From NCBI RefSeq assembly GCF_000355905.1, contig NZ_APLF01000021.1, positions 1 through 57,903 on the forward strand: a stretch of DNA of 57,903 nucleotides, read 5' to 3'. The notes beneath the pieces are model-generated. The model was not told the DNA's origin. It did no database searches and saw only the letters and a program-made list of their open reading frames with translations. The DNA is from Psychroflexus gondwanensis ACAM 44. Lineage in GTDB: Bacteria > Bacteroidota > Bacteroidia > Flavobacteriales > Flavobacteriaceae. Below are positions 49,345-57,903 of the stretch, piece after piece; position 1 is the stretch's first letter; each line of letters opens with the position of its first letter. The position numbers were made by a program, and so were the translations under genes.

Positions 49345-51765
49345 TTAATTTGCTGGCAGTTGAATTATAAATTCAGTGCCTTCGCCTTCTTTGGTTTTTA
49401 CGGTTAATTGGCCTCCGTGAGCTTTAGTAATAATATCATAACTCATACTTAAGCCCAAACCCGTTCCCTGTCCCGTTGGTTTCGTGGTAAAAAAAGGTTG
49501 AAATATTTTGTCCAAAACTTTCTGCGGAATGCCGTTAGCGTTGTCTGTTACAGAAATTTTAACTTTGTTGTTCATTTTTCTTGTTGAAACCGAAACTGTT
49601 GGTTGGTATAAAAGGTCTTCATCGACCACCGACTTTTTCTCGTTTACAGCATAAAAGGCATTGGTAATCAAATTCAAGATAACCCTTCCAATATCTTGCG
49701 GTACCACGTTGAGCAGACCCACGGATTCATCAAAATCGGTTACCAGTTCCGCATTAAAACTTTTATCCTTGGCACGAAGCCCGTGATAGGCCAGACGCAA
49801 ATATTCATCTGCCAGCTTATTGATATCTGTAGGTTCTTTTATAGCGGTGCTTTTACGGCTGTGCTGGAGCATTCCTTTTACAATGGCGTCTGCTCGTTTA
49901 CCGTGGTGGTTAATTTTCTGCTGGTTGTCTTTGACATCTTCAGAAATGGTTAAAACCTCCTCATAATCCCCTTTTTTTAATTCGGCTTGTAGTTCTTCAA
50001 TAAGTTCTATGTTTATTTCAGAAAAATTATTGACAAAGTTCAATGGGTTTTGAATTTCATGGGCGATGCCGGCAGTGAGTTCCCCCAGACTTGCCATTTT
50101 TTCGGACTGGATAAGCTGGTTTTGGGTAGCCTTAAGGTCAAAAAGAGATTCTTCGAGCGCAACGTTCAGTTTTCTTTTTTCCTTAAACCTCTTAAAAAAC
50201 ACAAAAGCAAACCCAAAGACTATCAGTAGGCCGCCAATGCTGATGTTGCGTATAAGTTTTTGTTGTTTTATTTGGGATTGCTGTATGGTTATTTCCTTAT
50301 CTTGACTGGCTTTCTGAAGTGCGCGCTTGTTTTCATAGACCAGTTGTTGGGTAAGTCTTGTAATTTTATCAGCTTTCTCGGTGGCGTTGACAGAATCGTT
50401 CATTTGATTGTATTTCAACTGGTTTTGATAGGCACTTTTGTAATCATCATTAGTAATATAGGTTTCCGTTAATGTTTTGTAAATGAATCGCCTCGTTTTA
50501 TAGTCATTCGAAAGAACGATATTGTCCGCCATTTGCAGTGAATTTAAAGCTTCTCTAATATTTCCAGTGTTATTATTCGCGTTTCCGATGAGCATTAGAG
50601 TTTTAGCTTGATAGTTCTGAGAATTGTTCTTTTTGGCGACTTCCAGTGCCAGATTGTAATTTGCTATGGCATTTTTATAGTCCTTCAATTCCAGGTAGAT
50701 ATCGCCAGCTTCAACATAGGCATCTATAATGAATCTGCTATCGCCAAACTGAAGGTTGTACGGAATACCTTCTTTTACAGTCGCTAACGCCTCGTTAAAT
50801 TTGCCTTGTCTTTTGTAAATCGTGGCAACATAATTATGCGAGATGCCTATGGCGTTGGCGTCTTTAAGTTTTTTGCGCATCTCGAGCGCTTTCTTGTGTT
50901 GTATCAATGCGGCATCCAGCTTGCCTGCAAACATATCGGTTACCCCCATATCACTATATGTCCTTGCAATCCCGACGGAATCTTTTGTCATTTCAAATAA
51001 TTTCAATGCTTTTATCTGTTCTTGCAAAGCCTCGGGATAATTTTTTGCCAGCATATAATTAAAGCTGTTTCCAAGTAGCGCATCGGTAATTAACAGGGTG
51101 TCCTTAATTTCTTCGGCAACTTTCAATGATTTTATCGAATATTCCAAAGCATCGCCATACATGCCCAAGTAGCGTTTTTCAAGGCTGATACTATACAACG
51201 TAGTCGCTTCTAATTCTTTATTTTTTGTTTCCTTGAATAATTTCAGGCTTTTGGTAAAGTAGTCTATGGCTTCAATTTGATTGCTCTTGAAACCATAGGC
51301 CTGTGCGATGGAAAAATAGGCCATTGCGATTCCAGATTTGTCTCCTATTTTCTTCCATAGACCTAAGGCAACCTTTAAGGTGTCCAATGCCTTTGTGGCA
51401 TTTTTAAAAGCAAGTGCCGAACCGAAATTTTCTATGGCTTTTGCTCGTATCGTTTTATATTTTAAAGTGAAATCTCGATTGTCCGTTTTAGTGAGGATAT
51501 TGGTCGTAAGGTCAATGGCGTTGGAGGCGTATTTTTTAGAGCTATCAATTTCAGTAAGCAAACGATATGTGGTAGAAAGTTGGGTTGCAAGGCGTGCTCG
51601 GGATGTATCTGAAGTTGCCCGATTAAGCTGTGCCTTTAAAGCATTGGCTTTCTTTTCAGTTGCATCCACTTGCTGCTGTGCCATTAAGCTGCTCGCAAAA
51701 AGGCTGCAAAAAGTTAGTGCCAAAAGCATCTGCTTTTTTGTTTGTATGTGTGGTTTCTTAAACAT
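49345..51765 (-). CDS. TPR sensor histidine kinase (kinase 4 of 6)
   Basis: 806 residues, ATG 51763-51765, overlapping the end of kinase 5 by eight bases. Signal peptide 1-30 (MLLALTFCSLFASSLMAQ). Periplasmic TPR repeats fill about 45-490: MAYFSIAQAYGFKSNQIEAI, GISHNYVATIYKRQGKFNEA, AKTLMLIGNANNNTGN. One span near 510-530 (ISIGGLLIVFGFAFVFF), then the kinase with H in [12 protein letters not shown] near 570, [19 protein letters not shown] (Gly to Ala in G1) and TGLGLS. It lacks the REP-like insert. TPR kinases of this type are common in Bacteroidota; the ligand is unknown. Confidence 0.92.
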   Translation of the reverse strand: MFKKPHIQTKKQMLLALTFCSLFASSLMAQQQVDATEKKANALKAQLNRATSDTSRARLATQLSTTYRLLTEIDSSKKYASNAIDLTTNILTKTDNRDFTLKYKTIRAKAIENFGSALAFKNATKALDTLKVALGLWKKIGDKSGIAMAYFSIAQAYGFKSNQIEAIDYFTKSLKLFKETKNKELEATTLYSISLEKRYLGMYGDALEYSIKSLKVAEEIKDTLLITDALLGNSFNYMLAKNYPEALQEQIKALKLFEMTKDSVGIARTYSDMGVTDMFAGKLDAALIQHKKALEMRKKLKDANAIGISHNYVATIYKRQGKFNEALATVKEGIPYNLQFGDSRFIIDAYVEAGDIYLELKDYKNAIANYNLALEVAKKNNSQNYQAKTLMLIGNANNNTGNIREALNSLQMADNIVLSNDYKTRRFIYKTLTETYITNDDYKSAYQNQLKYNQMNDSVNATEKADKITRLTQQLVYENKRALQKASQDKEITIQQSQIKQQKLIRNISIGGLLIVFGFAFVFFKRFKEKRKLNVALEESLFDLKATQNQLIQSEKMASLGELTAGIAHEIQNPLNFVNNFSEINIELIEELQAELKKGDYEEVLTISEDVKDNQQKINHHGKRADAIVKGMLQHSRKSTAIKEPTDINKLADEYLRLAYHGLRAKDKSFNAELVTDFDESVGLLNVVPQDIGRVILNLITNAFYAVNEKKSVVDEDLLYQPTVSVSTRKMNNKVKISVTDNANGIPQKVLDKIFQPFFTTKPTGQGTGLGLSMSYDIITKAHGGQLTVKTKEGEGTEFIIQLPAN

Positions 51766-54208
51766 TATTTTTTGTTGGTAAATTAATGCTGAATTCGCTT
51801 CCTTCGCCTTCTTTTGTAATTACGGTTAATTCGCCACCATGTACTTTAACAATGTCATAGCTTAAAGATAAGCCCAATCCCGTTCCCTGCCCCGTGGGTT
51901 TTGTGGTGAAAAATGGTTGGAATATTTTGTCCAATACTTGTTTCGGAATTCCGTTCCCATTATCTTTTACTGAAATGCTTAAAGTATTTTTCTTCTTTTT
52001 TGTTAAAACAGAAACCGTGGGTTTATAGTTTTGATCTTCTGAAATATTTTTCCTTTCCGATACGGCATAAAACGCATTGGTAATTAGGTTCAAAACAACT
52101 CTTCCCATATCCTGCGGAATAACATTTACAAGCCCGATGTTTTCGTCAAAATTGGTCTCCAAAGTTGCGTTGAAATTTTTGTCTCTGGCGCGTAGACCGT
52201 GATAGGCAAGGCGTAAATATTCGTCTGCCAGTGAATTGACGTTTATGGGTTCTTTGTCTGCTGTACTTTTTCGGCTGTGCTGCAGCATTCCTTTTACAAT
52301 GCCGTCTGCGCGTTTGCCGTGGTGGGTTATTTTTTCGAGGTTTTGTTTTATGTCGTTTAAGATTTCCTGTGCTGCGTCGTAATCTCCGGTAGCCATTTCT
52401 TCTTCCATTTCTTCCAAAAGTTCGTTGCTCACTTCACTGAAATTATTGACGAAGTTCAACGGGTTCTGAATTTCGTGGGCAATGCCTGCAGTCAGTTCAC
52501 CAAGCGAAGCCATTTTTTCAGATTGTATCAGCTGTTGTTGTGTGGCTGTTAAATCGGTCAGTGCAGCCTGTAGTTTTTGATAGGCTTCAGCATTTTGCAT
52601 GGCCACACCTATGTTTGCCGCAATTGTATTTAACAGTCTGAGATCGCTGTCTGTAAATCTGTTTTCTTGTTCGGTACTTTGAACACTGATGACACCAATT
52701 GATTTCCCCCCTGAGATTATAGGAACACCTAAATAGGACTCCACCATTTTACCTCTTTTTTCAGCTTTTATTTTATCAAACACTTCTTCTAAGTCATGAT
52801 TGATTAAAAGTGGTTCTTTGCTGAGAATGATTTTTTCGGTAATACCATTTCCAAAAGGTTTGGATTTGGCTTGATCGCCATAATAATATGGGAAATGCAA
52901 CATATTGGTTTTAGTGTCGTGTATGGCTAAGTATACAATATCTGCTTTAAAGGTTTCACGCATTTGCTCACCTACAAGGTTCATAAGGGCATCAAATTCC
53001 AGCTGCGATACCAAGGCACGACTGATATTATTAACCGTTTGCATTTCCGTAGCACGTTGCTCGGTTTCGGCCAACAGACGTGTGGTTTCATTAAAGAGGC
53101 GTGCATTTTCTAAGGCGACGCTCATGCTGTTGGTCAATGTGTTCAATAAGCGCACATCAGATTCTGTAAAGGCATTTTCTTCCAACACATTTTGTAAACT
53201 TATAGAGCCGATTACATTGCCTCCAAGTAACATGGGCACAAAAATGGCGGATTTTGGTGCCAATCCTTTACTAACGCCTCCTAGGGTATCTCCATATTCT
53301 TTAGCAGTTTCAATATAATTGTCATTGATAAGTAGCGATTCTTTTGTTTTTATGAGATGTTTGTTTGCCCAAATAAATGGCCTTGCCTCAACATACATAC
53401 GCACTCCATTTTCAATGGCAAATTCCCAATTTTCAATGCCGACTTTATGGTCAAACGTCCGAATAATAAGTGTTTGGGTATTTAAAACTTTGCAAATTAT
53501 ATTACCAACCAAACTGTAAATAGACTCCATGTCCATTTCGCGCACCAATCCTTCTTGCACACTGTTGATAACTGCAAGTTCGGCATTGCGCTGTTCGGTT
53601 TCGGCCAGCAGGCGGGTAGTTTCATTAAAAAGACGCGCATTTTCGAGGGCTACCGTCATGCTATTGGCAAGTGTGCTTAGTAACCGTACATCCGAATCAC
53701 TGAAAGCATGCTCTTTATCTAGATTCTGAAGACTTACGCAGCCCTTTACTTCCGTGCCCGAAATAAGCGGTACGAAAAGCATGGATTGCGGTAACCGGGT
53801 TCCGGGAATTGCGACATTTTGCTCTCCGGTAAGTTCGAATATTTTATTTTGAACATTTTCGTTGACCAACAAAAGATCCCGATTTTTAATAATCCAATTT
53901 CTCAGCGGATTGAGCGGTCGTGGCTCGGGGTACAGGCGATCCCCGTCTTCGAAGAGATAATGGAAATGTTCCATTTTTGTATCGTGGTGAAATGAGTAAA
54001 TTCCGGTAACCTGCGCATCAAAAAGGTCTCGGATTCTATCGCCCACCAGGTTGTATATTCCCTGCATGTCCATCTCGGCAGACAAACCTTTCTGTACACT
54101 ACTAATGACCGCTAATTCTGCATTGCGCTGTTCCAATAATTGAAGGGCCTCTTCTAGAGCTGAAACCTTCTTTTCATTGCTTTTAGTTGCTTTGGTTGTT
54201 TTAGACAT
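51758..54208 (-). CDS. Triple-GAF histidine kinase, soluble (kinase 5 of 6)
   Basis: 816 residues, ATG 54206-54208. A short coiled coil is followed by three GAF domains. Each opens with a similar phrase: NAELAVISSVQKGL near 30, NAELAVINSVQEGL near 210, ATEMQTVNNISRAL near 395, and each ends with FSDSDVRLLSTLANSMTVALENA-type helix. The kinase has H in [12 protein letters not shown] near 580, [20 protein letters not shown] and TGLGLS. No span. GAF domains bind cyclic nucleotides or other small molecules, so feedback by the cyclase product is possible. The start overlaps nothing; 30 bases separate it from kinase 6. Confidence 0.92.
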   Translation of the reverse strand: MSKTTKATKSNEKKVSALEEALQLLEQRNAELAVISSVQKGLSAEMDMQGIYNLVGDRIRDLFDAQVTGIYSFHHDTKMEHFHYLFEDGDRLYPEPRPLNPLRNWIIKNRDLLLVNENVQNKIFELTGEQNVAIPGTRLPQSMLFVPLISGTEVKGCVSLQNLDKEHAFSDSDVRLLSTLANSMTVALENARLFNETTRLLAETEQRNAELAVINSVQEGLVREMDMESIYSLVGNIICKVLNTQTLIIRTFDHKVGIENWEFAIENGVRMYVEARPFIWANKHLIKTKESLLINDNYIETAKEYGDTLGGVSKGLAPKSAIFVPMLLGGNVIGSISLQNVLEENAFTESDVRLLNTLTNSMSVALENARLFNETTRLLAETEQRATEMQTVNNISRALVSQLEFDALMNLVGEQMRETFKADIVYLAIHDTKTNMLHFPYYYGDQAKSKPFGNGITEKIILSKEPLLINHDLEEVFDKIKAEKRGKMVESYLGVPIISGGKSIGVISVQSTEQENRFTDSDLRLLNTIAANIGVAMQNAEAYQKLQAALTDLTATQQQLIQSEKMASLGELTAGIAHEIQNPLNFVNNFSEVSNELLEEMEEEMATGDYDAAQEILNDIKQNLEKITHHGKRADGIVKGMLQHSRKSTADKEPINVNSLADEYLRLAYHGLRARDKNFNATLETNFDENIGLVNVIPQDMGRVVLNLITNAFYAVSERKNISEDQNYKPTVSVLTKKKKNTLSISVKDNGNGIPKQVLDKIFQPFFTTKPTGQGTGLGLSLSYDIVKVHGGELTVITKEGEGSEFSINLPTKNNV

Positions 54209-54238
54209 AATTATAGGGTATAAGGTTTTTAATTTTAT

Positions 54239-56353
54239 TTAGGTAACAGGAATCACGATGCGAAATGTTGTGCCTTCACCTTCTTCTGTTTCCACTTTTA
54301 ATTCGCCACCATGGGCTTTGATGATGTCATAGCTCAAACTTAATCCCAAACCCGTTCCTTGCCCCGTGGGTTTAGTGGTAAAAAAGGGCTGGAATATTTT
54401 GTCTACAATGTCTTTAGGAATTCCGTTTCCGTTATCGGAGATAGCTATTTTCAAAACTTGAGACCCACCCCCAGCCCCTCCAAGGAGGGGAGTTCGTTTG
54501 GAAGAAACCGTTACAGTAGGCTGGTAGCCTTCGATGTCGGCTTTAGCCTTTTCGTTAACTGCATAAAAAGCATTGGTAATCAAATTCAAAATAACGCGTC
54601 CCAAATCTTGTGGAATCACATTTACCAAACCTAAGTTTTCATCAAAATCTGTTTCTAAGGTAGCATTGAAAGATTTGTCCTTTGCCCGTAGACCATGATA
54701 GGCCAGGCGCAAGTATTCATCTGCCAGTTTGTTGATGTCAGTAGGTTCCTTAATGCCGGAACTGCTTCTAGAATGTTGCAACATTCCTTTTACGATACCA
54801 TCGGCACGCTTGCCGTGGTGCGCTACTTTCTCGAGGTTTTGTTTAATATCTTTTGAAATGATCATTGCTTCTTCAATATTGCCTTTGTCAAGTTCCTCGT
54901 TCATTTCAGCCAAAAGCTCGTTGCTTACTTCCGAAAAATTATTGATGAAGTTTAACGGATTTTGTATTTCGTGTGCGATGCCAGCTGTCAGTTCTCCTAA
55001 ACTCGCCATTTTTTCGGCCTGTATAAGTTGGCTTTGGGTAGATTTCAAATTTTCTAAAGAAGTGTTTAATGCTGAAGTGCGTTCTTTCACTTGCCTTTCC
55101 AGCGTTTCATTTTGGGTAAAAAGTATGTGGTGGTTTTCTTCAGAAAGCTGCTCTACTTCCTTCAGTTTAGTTATAAGCGATTTGCTTCTATTTCCGAAGG
55201 TATAACCAAGATAGATAGCCAAACTCAAAGGCATCAATAAAAATGCAAACGGTTGGTATAACCACAGTGAAGGCACTTCTATTATAGACAGTTGATCCAA
55301 GATAATAGCTGCCCAAAAAGCTATGTTAATGCTGCAAAATATCAAGAAAATAAGCGCCGCACGCTTATTTGTTTTTAAGGATTTTATGCTCACACGCAAT
55401 ATTTCTAATAAAACAATGGTGCCTATAATTTGGGTTATGAACAAATAATCAAAAAAGAAAAGTAAGCCTATTAAAAAAGCGGCCAACACAACCACAGACC
55501 AAAATAGCAATCCGAATTTTTGTTTTAAAATTTTGTAGATACAGAAAAGAATCAGAAATGCTTGGAAGGTTAAAAAGAAGCCTATAGAAAATTCTGCCAA
55601 AAACGGTCTTTCATGGGTGTTTAACAAAATTAAAACAGCGATTATAAATAGGATGAAGAAAAGGCTCCAAATAGCGAAGTACAAGTTTATTTTTTCAGTC
55701 GGGAAAAAGAAAAAATAGGCCAAAAAGAGAATAAGCATAAAAATGGCAACTCCAAAAACAATGTAGTATCTAATTTTATACTGGAGCAACGGCGGATCGG
55801 CAGTAGCATGGTGAAGCGTGGACAGCCTAATTATCATGCCCGATGATGATGAATACAGTGGAAAACGATCTGGTGAGTCAACGTATCTTATAGCGAGTAC
55901 TTGCTCTGTTTGCGTACCAAGTGGAAACGAAAGAATTTCCCGACTGGGATTATAATAAACAACGGAATCAAGATTTGAACTCACTTTACCCAATGAGTGT
56001 ATCAGATTTCCGTTTAGATAAACTTCTGAAGCGCCGGTTTGATAAATGCGCATTACAAATTGTTGGTTAAAGGTACTATCTATAACTATTTTTGAGCGAA
56101 ACCAAATAATATTTTCTTCGCTATTGTTTGTAGATGAGTCTGGAGCTTTTAAATATCCAGAAGAAAGCTGGGGCCACGTTGAGTCGTAAAATGCTGGATT
56201 TGCCCAATCTTTATTATCGCCTTGTTGATAATGCCAGCCATTTTCCAATAAATACCAATCGTTCTCCATTTCTTGCAAAGGCAGCAACTCCTTAGATTGG
56301 CTAAGCAAAACCAAAGGCAATAGCAACAAAACCAATAGGATGCTTTTTTTCAT
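54239..56353 (-). CDS. 7TMR-DISM histidine kinase (kinase 6 of 6)
   Basis: 704 residues, ATG 56351-56353, first gene of the run. Signal peptide 1-18. A galactose-binding-like extracellular domain (about 25-185) contains WYLLENGWHYQQGD, EENIIWFRSKIVID and ASEVYLNGNLIHSLG. Seven membrane spans follow at about 195-395 (YYIVFGVAIFMLILFLAYFF, YQPFAFLLMPLSLAIYLGY), as in 7TMR-DISM sensors for carbohydrates. A coiled coil leads to the kinase with H near 460 and N, G1, F and G2 boxes. After the N-box it contains an odd TPLLGGAGGGSQ insert encoded by a palindrome at 54475-54490. Confidence 0.9.
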   Translation of the reverse strand: MKKSILLVLLLLPLVLLSQSKELLPLQEMENDWYLLENGWHYQQGDNKDWANPAFYDSTWPQLSSGYLKAPDSSTNNSEENIIWFRSKIVIDSTFNQQFVMRIYQTGASEVYLNGNLIHSLGKVSSNLDSVVYYNPSREILSFPLGTQTEQVLAIRYVDSPDRFPLYSSSSGMIIRLSTLHHATADPPLLQYKIRYYIVFGVAIFMLILFLAYFFFFPTEKINLYFAIWSLFFILFIIAVLILLNTHERPFLAEFSIGFFLTFQAFLILFCIYKILKQKFGLLFWSVVVLAAFLIGLLFFFDYLFITQIIGTIVLLEILRVSIKSLKTNKRAALIFLIFCSINIAFWAAIILDQLSIIEVPSLWLYQPFAFLLMPLSLAIYLGYTFGNRSKSLITKLKEVEQLSEENHHILFTQNETLERQVKERTSALNTSLENLKSTQSQLIQAEKMASLGELTAGIAHEIQNPLNFINNFSEVSNELLAEMNEELDKGNIEEAMIISKDIKQNLEKVAHHGKRADGIVKGMLQHSRSSSGIKEPTDINKLADEYLRLAYHGLRAKDKSFNATLETDFDENLGLVNVIPQDLGRVILNLITNAFYAVNEKAKADIEGYQPTVTVSSKRTPLLGGAGGGSQVLKIAISDNGNGIPKDIVDKIFQPFFTTKPTGQGTGLGLSLSYDIIKAHGGELKVETEEGEGTTFRIVIPVT
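54465..54495. repeat. Palindromic REP-like insert in kinase 6
   Basis: Contains CCCCTCC AA GGAGGGG (54475-54490), a perfect seven-base-arm palindrome in a CACCCCCAGCCCCTCC context that is common between Bacteroidota genes. Read in frame as TPLLGGAGGGSQ. Confidence 0.6.
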
Positions 56354-56899
56354 TTTGAACTAATGTTTTTTCATACCTCAACGAGGATGAGAATAGGATT
56401 TAGTTTATACAGGCTAATTCTTTTGAGGGTTTGATAAAGTTAAACATTTAAGCCACAAAAAGTTACAGTGTTCACAAAAATTTTTTGTGCCCTCTATGAG
56501 TCTTTGGTGAATTTTTGCGAATTGGATAAAAACCCCCAATAATTCACATTTTTGATAAATTTTCAATATTGTCCAATTAAGATTTATGACCGCTACGCTA
56601 TAAGATAAAAGACATAAGACTTAATTGGTAAACATCTGGAATTCAGTTTCGTGTGATTTTAGCAATACCATATGAATGACCTATTGAATGAATCAATCAA
56701 TATAATTTAGCTGTGTTCTAAATAAACTCAATTTCAGCGGCTGGTATAAAAATATAGTTTGATTGTTTCTCAAGAGGAAGTGAGCCGATGATTGGAGTTT
56801 ATTTTTATTTAAATACATTTTTAAAGCTTCTCTGCAACGACTTCCAACTGGAATTTCTAAATTATTAATCAGAACACACGTCGAATTTTAGAAACTGCC
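56354..56899. other. Intergenic, likely promoter region of the kinase run
   Basis: 546 bases with no credible ORF. Must hold the promoter of the minus-strand run starting at 56353, but no clear TAnnTTTG element was found in a sensible place. No repeat longer than about 10 bases was seen. Confidence 0.45.
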
Positions 56900-57514
56900 T
56901 CATTTCAAAAGTCTTTCCTTTACCAACAACCGATATGCTCCACCTATCGGAAGCGTTTGATCCTGCAAGATCAACTGATTGCCGTTAATGGCTTTTACTG
57001 ATTTCTTATTTACTAAGTATGATTTGTGAACCCTTTCAAAACCATTGGTTTTTAATTCCTTTTCAAGGTCTGTAATGGTTTTTCTTGCAAGGCGAACCTG
57101 ATTGTTATTAGTGAAGATTTTAACATAATTTCCCCAACTCTGAATATAGTCTATCTCAAGAACAGGGATTCGATAAGTGACCTTATCCTCTTTTACCACA
57201 AGGGTTTCAAGCTTTCCAACTTTTTGGTTATTCACTACGAGTGAAGAAGCTTCAGCGGCATTTGATTCCAAATCAAGCTGAATTTTAAGCCGCTCCATTG
57301 CTTTGATGAATCGTGGTAGTCGGATAGGCTTATTGAGGTAATCTATGACATGATCAAAATCAAAACTTTGAAGGGCATACTCTGTATAAGCTGTTGTGAA
57401 AATGACTTTGGGTGGTTGAAGGAGCGTTTGCAGCAATTCTATTCCAGTGATATCTGGCATTTGAATATCGAGCAACAACGCATCGACTGCATGTTCTTTC
57501 AAAAACACAGCCTC
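56900..57514 (-). pseudogene. LytTR response regulator, N-terminus lost
   Basis: The frame reads from 57514 (EAVFLKEHAVDALLLDIQMP) to 56900. The receiver keeps its phosphoacceptor Asp in LLLDIQMPDITG, TTAY and the LNKP Lys, but lacks the first 40-45 residues, including the DDE acidic pocket. The LytTR DNA-binding domain is complete (YIQSWGNYVKIF, FERVHKSYLVN, LPIGGAYRLLV). Residues upstream of about 57514 (MLYRLFYF) come from foreign DNA that on the other strand encodes a recombinase. Expression and phosphorylation are unlikely to be normal. The family usually pairs with a LytS/YehU-type membrane kinase, not found in the window. Confidence 0.8.
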
Positions 57515-57903
57515 AAAATAAAAGAGTCGATAGAGCAAAAAACTCTCATGCTTAACAGCATACCAACAAAAAAGTCGAACAACAAAAAAGTCATTAAAAA
57601 ATTCCTCGAAATGGCTGAAAAGCCAGGTGAATACTACAAGAGGTTGGATCTTAGACAGAAGAGGAAACTACAGAGTATAGTGTTTCCTGAAGGTTTACAA
57701 TTTTCGACTAAAAATAAAGAATGTCGAACATCAAAAATGAACTTACTTTTCGAATTAACTAACTCTATATCATTGCTTTACAGCTCTAAAAAAGAAGAGA
57801 CTCAAGTGCAATTTGCGCTTGAGTCTCATTTAGTAGCGGGGACCCGCCTACCTGTTCCAGTCGGACGGGCAGGCTGGACTCCCTTCGACTTCGTTGCACT
57901 TCG
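57515..57903 (+). pseudogene. 3' part of a serine recombinase gene
   Basis: The plus-strand frame is open from 57515 to the window end without a start at its beginning. It reads KIKESIEQKTLMLNSI, a coiled-coil helix, then EKPGEYYKRLDLRQKRKLQS, IVFPEGLQFSTKNKE, CRTSKMNLLFELTNSIS. These phrases match the C-terminus of large serine recombinases in Bacteroidota mobile elements (L-QK-LQ--FPEG--F, R--K-N--FEL). The catalytic N-terminus is missing. The usual ending VAGTGLEPVTF is altered to VAGTRLPVPVG by a REP-like palindrome at 57840-57880. It therefore is a truncated relic or the end of an element inserted into the LytTR gene. Confidence 0.65.
57788..57827 (-). terminator. Hairpin with T-run on the minus strand
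   Basis: GAGACTCAAGTGCAA pairs with TTGCGCTTGAGTCTC (57797-57827), one G-T pair, almost no loop. On the minus strand it is followed by TTCTTTTTT (57796-57788). It would end a minus-strand transcript from beyond the window, while also being read through as codons of the recombinase fragment. Confidence 0.6.

Noticed and set aside
57835-57903. tRNA gene at the right end on the minus strand
   Set aside because: Only the last bases resemble a tRNA 3' end; no T-arm TTCGA or anticodon arm can be seen, and a REP-like palindrome explains the sequence.

Overview
The window reads as chromosomal DNA from a Bacteroidota species, most likely a marine or soil Flavobacteriaceae. It is AT-rich, and the hybrid sensor architectures (beta-propeller, TPR and 7TMR-DISM kinases), the FIST proteins, the LytTR regulator and the REP-like intergenic palindromes are typical of that family. 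No rRNA, tRNA or CRISPR array was found. This is an assignment from gene content; no comparison could be run.

Region 1 (1-9 kb) is an accessory patch. It holds a GIY-YIG protein, a DUF2779 nuclease-like protein, a decayed copy of a gene that survives intact at 28.2 kb, two tandem WYL regulators, a DnaB/RecA-fold protein that has lost its Walker A, and a convergent AAA ATPase. Region 2 (9-22.5 kb) is a restriction island, all on the minus strand: a complete type I system (hsdM-hsdS-hsdR), an unknown acidic protein, a class III cyclase-fold protein, an mcrB/mcrC pair, and the relics of a second hsdR and its YgjP-type metalloprotease partner. A broken gene follows at 22 kb. Region 3 (22.5-24.8 kb) is gene-free, with nested copies of three long repeats built from REP-like palindromes.

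Region 4 (24.8-36 kb) is a second accessory patch. It contains three adjacent uracil-DNA-glycosylase-fold proteins with a small membrane protein, a deoxyribonucleotidase, a possible ADP-ribosyltransferase-fold protein, a YqiA-like hydrolase, a fourth UDG-fold protein, and a GmrSD-like pair of DUF262 proteins. The DUF262 pair has ends that look like an integron cassette. A secreted protein next to it is flanked by 223-bp direct repeats. Region 5 (36-37.4 kb) is decayed and includes a TVP38/DedA-type pseudogene.

Region 6 (37.6-56.4 kb) is the most striking part. It is one minus-strand run of eleven genes: six histidine kinases with nearly the same kinase core but different sensor parts, two FIST sensors, a single-domain receiver, a receiver-class III cyclase, and a last gene for a membrane protein resembling the Pycsar effector PycTM. 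My reading is that many inputs converge by phosphorelay on one cyclic-nucleotide producer whose product may gate a membrane effector. The right edge (56.9-57.9 kb) holds a LytTR response regulator cut at its N-terminus, joined head-on to the 3' part of a serine recombinase gene, which marks a mobile-element boundary.
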